Position numbers and translations under genes: made by a program. The notes below the pieces were generated by a model. The model did no database searches, was not told the origin of the DNA, and worked only from the letters and a program-made list of their open reading frames with translations. DNA of 64,000 nucleotides from Geomonas oryzae (GTDB lineage Bacteria > Desulfobacterota > Desulfuromonadia > Geobacterales > Geobacteraceae): positions 1 to 64,000 of the forward strand of contig NZ_RAHW01000010.1 in assembly GCF_004117875.1 (NCBI RefSeq), read 5' to 3'. Below are positions 35,743 to 44,767 of this stretch, piece after piece; positions within the stretch are counted from its first letter, which is position 1, and each line of letters opens with the position of its first letter.

Positions 35743-37415
35743 TAAACATAAACCGCAACGTCAGGAGCATCAGGCGCTACCGCCAGATCATCACCGTCAT
35801 CGGGGGGTACGGGCTCGGGCATCTGCTCGAGTACCTGAACCTCGGGCAGGTGCTGGACTTCTCGCGCCGGGTCCTGAGGCGTCGCCCCCCGAAGGCCGCC
35901 CACCTGTCGGCGCCGGAGCGCCTGCGTCTGGCCCTCGAGGAGCTCGGCACCACTTTCATCAAGTTGGGGCAGCTCCTCTCCACCCGCGCCGACATCATCC
36001 CGGCCTCCTTCGTCCAGGAGCTCACCCACCTGCAGGACAAGATCCCGTGCCTCCCCTTCGAGGAGATCAAAGAGCAGATCGAGCACGAGCTCGGCGTCCC
36101 CTTGGAGCAGCGCTTCCTGTACGTGGAGCCCGAGGCGATCGCGGGGGCCTCCATCGCGCAGGTGCACCGCGCCACGCTGGTTACCGGCGAGGACGTGGTG
36201 GTGAAGGTGAGGCGCCCGGGGGTGGTCGAGGCGGTGGAAACCGACATCGACATCCTCATGGGGGTGGCGCTTCTTTTGGAGCGCCACATGGCCCGCAGCG
36301 ACATCTACGATCCGGTCGGGGTGGTGCGCGAGTTCTCCTACACCATCAGGCGGGAGCTGGACCTCACCCGCGAAGGGCACGCCATCGAGAAGATCCGGGA
36401 CAACTTCAAGGGGGACGCCACCCTCTACTTCCCGAAGGTCTACTGGGAGGCGACTTCGAAAGGGGTGCTCACCACCGAGTACGTGGAAGGGATCAAGGTG
36501 AGCGACACCGTGGCCATCGAGAAGGCTGGACTCGACGGCCGCGAGATCGCCGCACGCGGTGCCAGGGTCTTTCTGAAGATGGTGCTCGACCACGGCTTCT
36601 TCCACGGCGACCCCCATCCCGGCAACGTCCTGATCCTGAAGGACAACGTGATCTGCCTCCTCGATTTCGGCATGGTGGGAAGGCTCGACCCCTCGGTGAA
36701 ACGCTACCTGACCGACGTCCTCGTGGCGGTGATCAACCGCGACGTCGAGGGGCTCGCCTACGTCATCGTGGAGGCGGGCGACGCCGCCGAGACGGTCAAC
36801 ATGCAGGCGCTCAAGAAGGCGCTCGCCGAATTCATCGACAGCTACTTCGAGATCCCGCTCAAGGAGATCGAGGTAGGGCGCATGCTCATGGAGTTCATCG
36901 ACCTGATCTCCACGCACCGCATCAAGGTGCATCCGGACCTCACCATGCTGGTGAAGGTGCTGGTGGTGGTCGAGGGGATGGGGCGCCGGCTCGACCCGGA
37001 CTTCGACATGGTCGGGCACCTGCGTCCCTTCCTGGAGCGCGAGTTCCGCCGGCAACGCTCCCCGGGACGCCTTTTCCACGAGGTGGAGCAGGGGGTCGAG
37101 GGTTACCTGACCCTCGCCCGCAACCTGCCGCGCGACGTGAAGGAGATCCTCAACAAGGTAAACCGCAACAAGTTCCGCATCGACCTGGAGCACCGCGGCC
37201 TGGACCGCTTCTCCAAGGAGCTGGACCGCTCGGCGAACCGGCTCTGCCTCTCCCTCATCATCGCCGCCCTGCTGATCGGCTCATCCATCGCCATGCAGGG
37301 AAACCGCGGCCCGATGCTCTGGGGGCTCCCCGCCTTCGCCTTCTTCGGTTACACCTGCGCGGGCCTCGTCGGCATCTGGTGGATGATCGCCATCCTCCGC
37401 TCCGGCAGACTGTAG
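35730..37415 (+). CDS. UbiB/ABC1/COQ8-family atypical kinase
   Basis: A 561-residue membrane protein of the UbiB family, needed in other bacteria for ubiquinone synthesis as an atypical kinase/ATPase. The KxGQ signature lies in FIKLGQLLSTR (residues 76-86), with the Ala-rich loop AGASIAQVH, the catalytic loop HGDPHPGNVL and the LLDFGMVG metal site. Two hydrophobic segments close the protein (about 505-525 and 532-553). The start is GTG at 35730, four bases after GGAGG and inside the previous gene. Geobacter uses menaquinone, so a role in isoprenoid quinone or lipid homeostasis is inferred. The symbol is left open because the substrate is not known. Confidence 0.9.
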   Translation: MFRIVNINRNVRSIRRYRQIITVIGGYGLGHLLEYLNLGQVLDFSRRVLRRRPPKAAHLSAPERLRLALEELGTTFIKLGQLLSTRADIIPASFVQELTHLQDKIPCLPFEEIKEQIEHELGVPLEQRFLYVEPEAIAGASIAQVHRATLVTGEDVVVKVRRPGVVEAVETDIDILMGVALLLERHMARSDIYDPVGVVREFSYTIRRELDLTREGHAIEKIRDNFKGDATLYFPKVYWEATSKGVLTTEYVEGIKVSDTVAIEKAGLDGREIAARGARVFLKMVLDHGFFHGDPHPGNVLILKDNVICLLDFGMVGRLDPSVKRYLTDVLVAVINRDVEGLAYVIVEAGDAAETVNMQALKKALAEFIDSYFEIPLKEIEVGRMLMEFIDLISTHRIKVHPDLTMLVKVLVVVEGMGRRLDPDFDMVGHLRPFLEREFRRQRSPGRLFHEVEQGVEGYLTLARNLPRDVKEILNKVNRNKFRIDLEHRGLDRFSKELDRSANRLCLSLIIAALLIGSSIAMQGNRGPMLWGLPAFAFFGYTCAGLVGIWWMIAILRSGRL

Positions 37416-37607
37416 CAAAAACGCAACACTCCTCGTTGCACTGACACCACAGGCGCATTTTTACCACACCCGTTTTTCCTCCCTCTCCAGTAAACCACCC
37501 CGTCTACAAGACCGTAGCAGCGTGCTTTTTTCCAATGAGAAGCACGGCGGCCGATTTGGCGCACAACTTGCTTGATGGTAAGCATACTGATTATCAGGAG
37601 CAAGCAG

Positions 37608-38525
37608 ATGATATTCCAACAGACTTTGGGGAACAAGGTAACCTTCAGCGGCATCGGCCTGCACACCGGCAAGACGATCACCATTACGCTGCGCCCGGCG
37701 GATCCCGGCACCGGCGTCGTCTTCCACAGGGTTGACCTCACCCCGGCGGTTTCCATAGAAGCACACGCAACGAACGTCGTGAACACGAAGCTGAACACCA
37801 CCATCGGCAACGGCGAGGCAACCGTCTCCACCATCGAGCACCTGATGGCGGCCCTCTACGGCTGCGGCATCGACAACGCCCACATCGACATCAACGGCCC
37901 GGAAGTCCCCATCATGGACGGCTCCGCCGCCCCCTTCATCGCGGCCATTGCCAAGGCCGGCGTGAAGGAGTCGAAAAAGGCACGCAAGTACCTGGTGGTG
38001 AAGAAGCCGGTTACCGTCACCGAGGGGGACAAGAAGGCGTCCATCATCCCCTCGCGTCACTACAAGATCTCATTCGACCTGAACTTCCCGCACCCGGCGG
38101 TGAAGAGCCAGTCCCGTTCGCTCGAGTTCAGCCAGAGCACCTTCGCCGACGAGTTCGCCTCCGCGCGCACCTTCTGCTTCCTGGCCGAGGTCGAGATGAT
38201 GAAGGCGCACGGCCTGGCGCTCGGCGGCTCGCTCGACAACGCCATCGTCATCGGCGATCAGGGTGTGCTGAACCCGGAGGGGCTCAGGTTCCAGGACGAG
38301 TTCGTGCGTCACAAGATCCTCGATTCCGTAGGGGACATGTCGCTCGCCGGCCACCGCCTGATCGGCCACGTGAAGGCGTCCAAGTCCGGACATGACCTGA
38401 ACCACAAGCTGGTCATGGAGCTTTTGAAACGTCCGGACTGCTACACCCTGATCGAGTTCACCCCGCAGGCCTTCAACGCCCCCTTCAACATCGCCCTGCC
38501 GGAGCTTTCCTGGCTGGAGGCATAG
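37608..38525 (+). CDS. lpxC: UDP-3-O-acyl-N-acetylglucosamine deacetylase
   Basis: LpxC carries out the committed, zinc-dependent step of lipid A synthesis. With the start at 37608 (MIFQQTLGNKVTFSGIGLHTG; CAGGAG seven bases upstream) it has 305 residues. Zinc ligands His78 (STIEHLMAALYG), His235 and Asp239 (HKILDSVGD) are present, and the conserved His262 (SKSGHDLNHKL) is near the C-terminus. A longer frame adds 12 residues without a ribosome-binding site. It is followed by a hairpin terminator. Confidence 0.97.
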   Translation: MIFQQTLGNKVTFSGIGLHTGKTITITLRPADPGTGVVFHRVDLTPAVSIEAHATNVVNTKLNTTIGNGEATVSTIEHLMAALYGCGIDNAHIDINGPEVPIMDGSAAPFIAAIAKAGVKESKKARKYLVVKKPVTVTEGDKKASIIPSRHYKISFDLNFPHPAVKSQSRSLEFSQSTFADEFASARTFCFLAEVEMMKAHGLALGGSLDNAIVIGDQGVLNPEGLRFQDEFVRHKILDSVGDMSLAGHRLIGHVKASKSGHDLNHKLVMELLKRPDCYTLIEFTPQAFNAPFNIALPELSWLEA

Positions 38526-38562
38526 AGGCAGACCGAGGGTCGGATCGAGATCGAGATAAAAA

Positions 38563-38594
38563 AGAAAGCAGCTCCTTACGGGGGCTGCTTTTCT
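38563..38594 (+). terminator. Rho-independent terminator after lpxC
   Basis: Stem GCAGCTCC/GGGGCTGC with a short loop TTACG, preceded by an A-run and followed by TTTTCTCGTTT, about 40 nt after the lpxC stop. Confidence 0.75.
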
Positions 38595-38654
38595 CGTTTC
38601 CAGGACCGTGTCGAAGTGCTTGAAATCCCTAGCCCGTTCGTATAGAGTGGCCTG

Positions 38655-40916
38655 ATGCCAATGTCTGCCAAAAAAGGAGAGCTTCCCCCGCACGGCCAGG
38701 GAAGCGATCTTTCCCCCAGCGAGATCAGAAAGAGAAAGCGCGAGGCGGTCATCGTCGTCGTTTCGCTCATCTCGATCGTCCTGCTCACCTACTTCGAGAT
38801 CCACCTGTCGCGCCTCTCCTCCGAGGTGCCGATGGTAAGCAACATCGTCATCTTCGGCATCATCAACGTCATCATCCTCCTCATCATCCTCCTCGTTTAT
38901 CTCGTGTTCAGGAACATCACCAAGCTGTTCCTCGAGCGACGCAAGAACACCCCGGGGGCCAAGCTGCGTACGAAGCTCGTACTCGCCTTCGTCACCCTCT
39001 CGCTCGTGCCGACCATGCTCCTTTTCTTCGTGTCGGCCGGTTTCATCACCAACAGCATCCAGAACTGGTTCAACAAACAGGTGGAGACCTCGCTGAACGA
39101 GTCGATGGAGGTGGCACAGGTCTACTACAAGACCTCCGCGGCCAACTCCCTCTACTACGGTCAGCAGATAAGCGACACCATCAAGGAGAGAAAGCTCCTA
39201 AACGACGAGAACCTCCCCCAGTTGAAGGCCCTGGTGCGCCAGAAGCAGGAGGAGTACAACCTGGGCGTCGTCGAGGTCTTCTCGGCGCAGCGCGAGGAGC
39301 TCTTCCGCGCCGGGAACCCGAAACTCCCCCTGGGCGAGTTCACCAATCCCTCCTCCGAGGACATAAACGTCGGGCTCGCGGGACAGAAGCTCACCCGGGT
39401 GAACGCGATCGGCAAGGCGGACCTGATCCGCGGCATCGTGCCGATCAGGAGCAATTTCAACGACAAGGACGTCGTCGGCGTCATCGTCGTAAACTACTAC
39501 GTCCCCTACTCCCTCGTCTCGAAGATGCGCGAGATCTCCGCCTCCTACCACGAGTTCCGGCAGCTGAAGATCCTCAAGCACCCGATCGCCACCGGCTACA
39601 TCCTCACCCTTTTCCTGATCACCATGGTGATCGTGTTCCTCGCGGTCTGGTTCGGGGTGTACCTCGCCCGCAGCCTCACCATCCCGATCCAGGAACTGGC
39701 CGAGGCGACCCGGCAGGTTGCGGAGGGGAACCTGGACGTGCACTTAGGCGAGGGAAGCGGCGACGAGATCGGCATGCTCATCGCCTCCTTCAACCGGATG
39801 ACCGAGGACCTGCGCGCGAACCAGCTCGCCCTGCAGCACACCAACGAGGAGCTGCAAAAGAGCAACATGGAGCTCGAGCAGCGGCGCCGCTACATGGAGG
39901 CGGTCCTTGCCAACGTGACCGCCGGCATCATCTCGGTGGACAAGGACGGGCTCCTCACCACGGTGAACAAGTCGGCCGAAAAGCTCCTGCTCATCAACAG
40001 CGAGAAGGTGAACGGCAAGAACTTCCGCGAGGTGCTGCAGCCCGAGCACCTGGACATCGTGAAGGGGCTTTTGCGCGACATGGTGCTCCAGAAACACGAC
40101 TCCATCGTGCGCCAGGTGACCATCCCGATGCGCGACGGCGAGCTCACCCTGCTCACCAACCTGACCGTCCTGAAGGACGAGAACGACGCCTTCATGGGGA
40201 TGGTGGTCGTGCTCGACGACCTGACCTCCCTGATCAAGGCGCAGAGGATGGCGGCCTGGCGCGAGGTGGCGAGAAGGATCGCCCACGAGATCAAGAACCC
40301 GCTCACCCCGATCCAGCTCTCGGCGCAGCGGCTCAGAAAACGCTACCTCTCACGCTTCGAGGGGGAGGAGGAGGTCTTCGACCAGTGCACCGCCATGATC
40401 ATCAAGTCGGTGGACGAATTGAAGGGGCTCGTGAACGAGTTCTCCAACTTCGCCCGGATGCCGGCCTCGGTCCCGAAGCTAAACGACCTGAACGACATCC
40501 TGAAGGAGGCGCTCACCCTCTACGAGGAGGGGCACCGCCACATACGTTTCTCGCTCGACGCCGACGAGAAGATGCCGCCGATCATGCTGGACCGGGACCA
40601 GATAAAGCGCGTGGTGATCAACCTCCTGGACAACGCGGTCGCCGCCATCGAGGGTGAGGGAGAGGTCGAACTCGCCACCTGCTACGACAGCACGCTCAAG
40701 ATGGCCACCTTCACCGTATCCGACACCGGCCACGGCATCCCCGCCGAGGACCGGCCGCGCCTGTTCGAGCCGTACTTCTCCAGGAAAAAAAGCGGCACCG
40801 GCCTGGGACTTGCCATCGTGAACACCATCATCTCCGACCACCACGGTTTCATCCGCGCCAAGGAGAACTACCCGAAGGGAAGCCGCTTCATCATCGAGCT
40901 GCCTGCCGACGCCTAG
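38655..40916 (+). CDS. NtrY-like sensor histidine kinase
   Basis: A 753-residue membrane kinase of the NtrY type. Three N-terminal hydrophobic segments (about 32-48, 62-86, 108-130), an extracytoplasmic region (131-312), a fourth segment (313-338), HAMP (339-395), PAS (411-525), HisKA with His544 in RRIAHEIKNPLTP, and a HATPase domain ending near GTGLGLAIVNTII. The organisation matches NtrY, but no NtrX-type response regulator is next to it. A -10-like TATAGA lies only eight bases before the first ATG, so the mRNA may be almost leaderless. It stands before the AsmA gene and may respond to envelope state. Confidence 0.9.
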   Translation: MPMSAKKGELPPHGQGSDLSPSEIRKRKREAVIVVVSLISIVLLTYFEIHLSRLSSEVPMVSNIVIFGIINVIILLIILLVYLVFRNITKLFLERRKNTPGAKLRTKLVLAFVTLSLVPTMLLFFVSAGFITNSIQNWFNKQVETSLNESMEVAQVYYKTSAANSLYYGQQISDTIKERKLLNDENLPQLKALVRQKQEEYNLGVVEVFSAQREELFRAGNPKLPLGEFTNPSSEDINVGLAGQKLTRVNAIGKADLIRGIVPIRSNFNDKDVVGVIVVNYYVPYSLVSKMREISASYHEFRQLKILKHPIATGYILTLFLITMVIVFLAVWFGVYLARSLTIPIQELAEATRQVAEGNLDVHLGEGSGDEIGMLIASFNRMTEDLRANQLALQHTNEELQKSNMELEQRRRYMEAVLANVTAGIISVDKDGLLTTVNKSAEKLLLINSEKVNGKNFREVLQPEHLDIVKGLLRDMVLQKHDSIVRQVTIPMRDGELTLLTNLTVLKDENDAFMGMVVVLDDLTSLIKAQRMAAWREVARRIAHEIKNPLTPIQLSAQRLRKRYLSRFEGEEEVFDQCTAMIIKSVDELKGLVNEFSNFARMPASVPKLNDLNDILKEALTLYEEGHRHIRFSLDADEKMPPIMLDRDQIKRVVINLLDNAVAAIEGEGEVELATCYDSTLKMATFTVSDTGHGIPAEDRPRLFEPYFSRKKSGTGLGLAIVNTIISDHHGFIRAKENYPKGSRFIIELPADA

Positions 40917-41001
40917 CGGCAGGGCACCGGATCGGCCATCACCATTTGCCCCCAAGGACGGCGGGAGGATTGCCGCCGCTTCCCGTTACAGAGATATCGA
41001 C

Positions 41002-44000
41002 ATGAAACTTAAACGTGTGCGCGCGTGGCTCTTGCCGCTCATCGCAACGATAGTCACCATCGCGGTACTTGCGTCGAGTCTTCTCCCGCGGCTGCTGGAC
41101 CTCGACACCTACAAGGCCGACATCCTGGCACAGGTGAAGAGCGCCCTGAAACGCGACCTGCAGTACCAGTCCGGCGCCTTCACCGTCCGCCTCACCCCGG
41201 CCTTCACCTTCACCGGCGTCACCATCAAGGAGAAGGACGGCAGCTCCGACTTCGCGAGCGCCGACCGGCTCACCGTGCGCATCGCCATCCTCCCTCTTTT
41301 AAGCGGCAAGCTCGTGCTCTCCCGCATCCAGCTGGAGCGCCCCGTCGTCCATCTATGGCGCGACCGTCAGGGTGTTTTCAACATCTCCGACATGCTCACC
41401 CCAAGCGGCGGCGAGGCCCCGGGCATCAGGCGCGTCGAGCTGAAAAAGGCCAAGATCCGCTTCGCCGATTACGCCTTTTCCGAACAGCCGGTGGTGACCG
41501 AACTCTCCGACACCGACCTGCAGCTAAGCCGCATCATCCGCGGCAAGGACTGCGACTTCAAACTCTCCGGGCAGCTCGCCTCGGGAAGGTCCTTGGTCCC
41601 CATCGAGCTTTCCGGGGTCGCCGAGATCCCCGCTGCCGGCGCCTCCCTCGGGGCGATGCCGATCCACGGCAAGATCAAGACCGGCCCGGTCGACGTCGGG
41701 CACTTCTGGCCCTATTACAGCCGCTTCGTCCCCTTCAAGAGCATGGCCGGCGAACTGGCGCTCGAGGCGAGCATAAAGGGGCGCCTGAACGCCTTCACCG
41801 CGAAAAATGAATACCGCTTCACCAGGCTGAACCTCGACTACCCGCAGGTGTTCCACGCCCGGCTCGCCCCGAAGCTCTTCAAAGGTTCCTGTTCCCTGGA
41901 ACTCAGCAACCGCGACCTCGCCATCGACCACGTGAAGGTCGACCTGGACGGCTTCAAGGTGAGCGGCAAGGTGAAGCTCTCCGACCTTCATTCGGGGGAC
42001 ATCCGCATCACCGCCGAAGCCACCACGAACAGCTTCAACCTGCGCAACTACCGGCAGTACATCCCCTACGGCATCATCGTCGACGACACGTCGCACTTCA
42101 TCGAGCAGAAGATCACCGGCGGCGTCTACCGCCTGGACCAGGGACGCCTGGACGGCCGGGTGAGCCAGATCCTGCACATGGAGAGGGGACAGAACTACAA
42201 CGTCCTCTACATAAAGGCGCACGTCGAGGACGGCGTGGTGAACTACGGCTCGGGGATCCCGGTTTTCACCGGCGTCAAGGGGCAGCTCGAACTCTCCGGC
42301 AAGGATTTCCTCCTGAAGGGGATGACCGGCCGTTTCGGCACCTCCCCCATGTCGCTCGAAGGGCGCATCACCGACTACCCCCTCGACCACCCGTGCCAGT
42401 ACCCGTTCACCGCCAAGGTGCAGCCCAGACAGCCGGAGGTGGTATGGCTTTTGGGGAAAGGGATCGCCTCGTTCACGACGAACGGCATCGTGAACCTCAA
42501 GGGGGAAGGGACCACCGCGCTTTACCGTCTCTCGGGTGACAGCGACCTCACCACCGCCTCCTACGTCTTCAAGGACCTGGTCGCCAAGCCGGCGGGACGT
42601 CCCAACAGCGTCTCCTTCAGCATGGACTTCGACAAGGAAAAGTTCCGCATCACCGCCCTCAACTACCAGCTCTACCCCGCCGCCCTCTCCGCCACCGCGG
42701 TGAGCCGCTACGACGGCCCGGTGAGCTTCGACATCCGGACCAACCAGTTCCAAGGCAACGAAGTGGGACAGCTCGTCCCCATGGTGAAGAAATACCACCC
42801 GACCGGCCAGGTGCAGCTTGCCCTCCACGCCGCCGGCCCCGACATGGACCGGCTATTCTGGACCGGCAACGTGGGGCTCGCCGGGGTGACCCTGAAGCCC
42901 TGGGACAAGGGGAAGCTTTTGACCGGGGTGAACGGGACGGTGAAGATCAACGGCGAGAGCTTCGAGACCTCCCAACTCCAGGTGCGGCTCGGCAGCACGC
43001 TCTTTTCCGGGCGCGGCGTCGTTACCGGGATGCAGAACCCGATCTGGCAGATCACCTTCAGCTCCCCGTCGGTCGACCCGGCCGACCTCGGTTACGCCGG
43101 CGGTGCTCCGACGCTCCGCGTGGAGCGGGTGCACGGCAGCATCACCCTACACAACGACAGCCTGCAGATCGCCTCGCTTGCCGCCAACCTGGGCAAAAGC
43201 TCGCTGCAGTTGAAGGGGAGCGTGAAGGACCTGCAGCACCCGGCAATCGAGCTCCAGGTGAACGCAGGCTATCTCGACCCGGACGACCTCCTGCCGCTTT
43301 TCGGCGGCAACCAGGGGGGCGACAGCCGCGTGACGGTGCGCGCCCACGTCACCGCCGCGGAAGGCGCCCTGAACGACTTCCCTTTCCAGCACCTGCGCAC
43401 CAGCGTCTTCTACGAAAACCGCGTGCTGCAGCTGCTCCCCTTCGAATTCGCCTCCTTCGAGGGAGAGGTGACCGGCAGGCTGCGCACCGAGTTCAACGGC
43501 GGGCAGCCGCGGCACGCCCTGTCCTGCAGCGCGCAGAAGGTCTCCGCGGACCGCCTGCTGCACGCGCTCGGGGTGAAGAAACAGCAGGTGACGGGATCGC
43601 TGTCGCTGCAGGCCGAGCTGACCGCACGCGGCGAGAGCGGTGCGGAACTGAAAAGGAGCGTCCAGGGGAGTGCCAAGGCCCGCATCGAGCGCGGCACGAT
43701 CCGCAAGTTCTCGACGCTCTCCAAGGTCTTCTCGATCCTGAACGTCTCGCAGCTCTTCAAGGGGGAGCTCCCGGACATGGTCTCCGGGGGGATGCCCTTC
43801 AACAGGATCACCGGCGACATCGCCTTCAACAACGGCATCGCCTCGACGCAGAACCTGTTTCTGGACAGCAACGCCATGAACATCTCGGCGGTGGGAAAGA
43901 TGGACCTCGTGAAAAACGAGGTGGACCTGAACATAGGGGTCCAGCCGCTGCAGACCGTGGACAAGGTGGTGAGCAAGATCCCCATCGTCGGCTGGATCCT

Positions 44001-44184
44001 TACCGGCAAGGACAAGAGCCTCATCACCACCTATTTCGAGGCGAAAGGGCGCATCGACGATCCCCAGGTCACCGCGGTCCCGGTGAAGTCGCTGGCGAAG
44101 GGGGTTTTCAACATCTTCAAGCGGGTGTTCGAGCTTCCCGCCCGCCTCATCACCGACACGGGAGAGGTTGTCATCGGCCGCTAG
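41002..44184 (+). CDS. AsmA-family protein
   Basis: A 1060-residue protein with one N-terminal membrane anchor (about residues 8-28) and a very long beta-rich periplasmic part. The N-terminal domain (RLLDLDTYKADILAQVKSAL, then LTPAFTFTGVTIKE) and the C-terminal AsmA-like segment (about residues 880-1020, VSGGMPFNRITGDIAF) place it in the AsmA/TamB/YhdP group. These proteins form bridge-like grooves thought to carry phospholipids between membranes. The gene follows the NtrY-like kinase by 85 nt and lpxC is close by, so the region is concerned with the envelope. Confidence 0.85.
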   Translation: MKLKRVRAWLLPLIATIVTIAVLASSLLPRLLDLDTYKADILAQVKSALKRDLQYQSGAFTVRLTPAFTFTGVTIKEKDGSSDFASADRLTVRIAILPLLSGKLVLSRIQLERPVVHLWRDRQGVFNISDMLTPSGGEAPGIRRVELKKAKIRFADYAFSEQPVVTELSDTDLQLSRIIRGKDCDFKLSGQLASGRSLVPIELSGVAEIPAAGASLGAMPIHGKIKTGPVDVGHFWPYYSRFVPFKSMAGELALEASIKGRLNAFTAKNEYRFTRLNLDYPQVFHARLAPKLFKGSCSLELSNRDLAIDHVKVDLDGFKVSGKVKLSDLHSGDIRITAEATTNSFNLRNYRQYIPYGIIVDDTSHFIEQKITGGVYRLDQGRLDGRVSQILHMERGQNYNVLYIKAHVEDGVVNYGSGIPVFTGVKGQLELSGKDFLLKGMTGRFGTSPMSLEGRITDYPLDHPCQYPFTAKVQPRQPEVVWLLGKGIASFTTNGIVNLKGEGTTALYRLSGDSDLTTASYVFKDLVAKPAGRPNSVSFSMDFDKEKFRITALNYQLYPAALSATAVSRYDGPVSFDIRTNQFQGNEVGQLVPMVKKYHPTGQVQLALHAAGPDMDRLFWTGNVGLAGVTLKPWDKGKLLTGVNGTVKINGESFETSQLQVRLGSTLFSGRGVVTGMQNPIWQITFSSPSVDPADLGYAGGAPTLRVERVHGSITLHNDSLQIASLAANLGKSSLQLKGSVKDLQHPAIELQVNAGYLDPDDLLPLFGGNQGGDSRVTVRAHVTAAEGALNDFPFQHLRTSVFYENRVLQLLPFEFASFEGEVTGRLRTEFNGGQPRHALSCSAQKVSADRLLHALGVKKQQVTGSLSLQAELTARGESGAELKRSVQGSAKARIERGTIRKFSTLSKVFSILNVSQLFKGELPDMVSGGMPFNRITGDIAFNNGIASTQNLFLDSNAMNISAVGKMDLVKNEVDLNIGVQPLQTVDKVVSKIPIVGWILTGKDKSLITTYFEAKGRIDDPQVTAVPVKSLAKGVFNIFKRVFELPARLITDTGEVVIGR

Positions 44185-44221
44185 CCGGGAAAAGAGGGGC
44201 GGTATACCAGACTTTTTTTAG

Positions 44222-44251
44222 TTGTAAAGTCCGAGACGGTTATGCTAAATT
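44222..44251 (+). promoter_or_regulatory. Possible promoter of the small lipoprotein gene
   Basis: A -35-like TTGTAA (44222-44227), 18-nt spacer and -10-like TAAATT (44246-44251) lie about 45 nt before the lipoprotein start. Both hexamers have two mismatches, so the call is tentative. Confidence 0.4.
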
Positions 44252-44297
44252 TTGCAGCGCTGTCCATTTCTTAAATCCATCCAACTTGGAGGAAACT

Positions 44298-44714
44298 GTG
44301 AAGAAGACTTTGGTTGTAATGTTGGCAATCGTTGCTGTGGCAGCTGCCGGCTGCAAGAAAAAAGAAGAAGCACCGCAGGCCCCTGCACAGGCACCGGCTG
44401 CAGCTCCCGCAACCCAGATGCCCGCAGTCGCTCCGGGCACCGACCCGCATGCCGGCCTGAAACCCCAGGAAGTCAAACCGGGCGCAGGCCACAAGGGCAA
44501 AGTCCTTGAGACCATGGACTCCGGCGGGTACACCTACGCACAGATCGAAGAGAAAGGCGAGAAAATCTGGGTTGCTTCCATGCAGACCCCGGTCAAAGTC
44601 GGCGACACCATCGAGTTCCAGGACTCCCCGCCGATGATCAACTTCCAGAGCAAGACTCTGAAGCGCACCTTCGACAAGATCATCTTCGCTCCGGGCCTTG
44701 CCGTCAACAAGTAG
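44298..44714 (+). CDS. Small NrfJ-like lipoprotein
   Basis: A 138-residue predicted lipoprotein. The start is GTG at 44298, five bases after GGAGG. The signal peptide ends in lipobox VAAAGC (Cys19), followed by a Lys/Glu and Ala/Pro-rich linker (about 20-60) and a small globular domain (about 68-138) with GKVLETMDSGGYTYAQIEEKG, WVASMQTPVKVGD and an IIFAPGL end. This OB-like domain is seen in NrfJ-type proteins linked to cytochrome systems in some Proteobacteria; no cytochrome genes are near. It is likely a single-gene transcript ended by the hairpin at 44735-44767. Confidence 0.75.
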   Translation: MKKTLVVMLAIVAVAAAGCKKKEEAPQAPAQAPAAAPATQMPAVAPGTDPHAGLKPQEVKPGAGHKGKVLETMDSGGYTYAQIEEKGEKIWVASMQTPVKVGDTIEFQDSPPMINFQSKTLKRTFDKIIFAPGLAVNK

Positions 44715-44734
44715 GCCCTCGGCAGAGCAGATTG

Positions 44735-44767
44735 AAAAAGGCGCCCCCGCAAGGAGGCGCCTTTTTT
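44735..44767. terminator. Bidirectional terminator between lipoprotein and B12-radical SAM genes
   Basis: AAAAAGGCGCC pairs with GGCGCCTTTTT. T-runs are present in both directions, so it can end both convergent genes. It touches the stop codon of the radical SAM gene. Confidence 0.85.
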
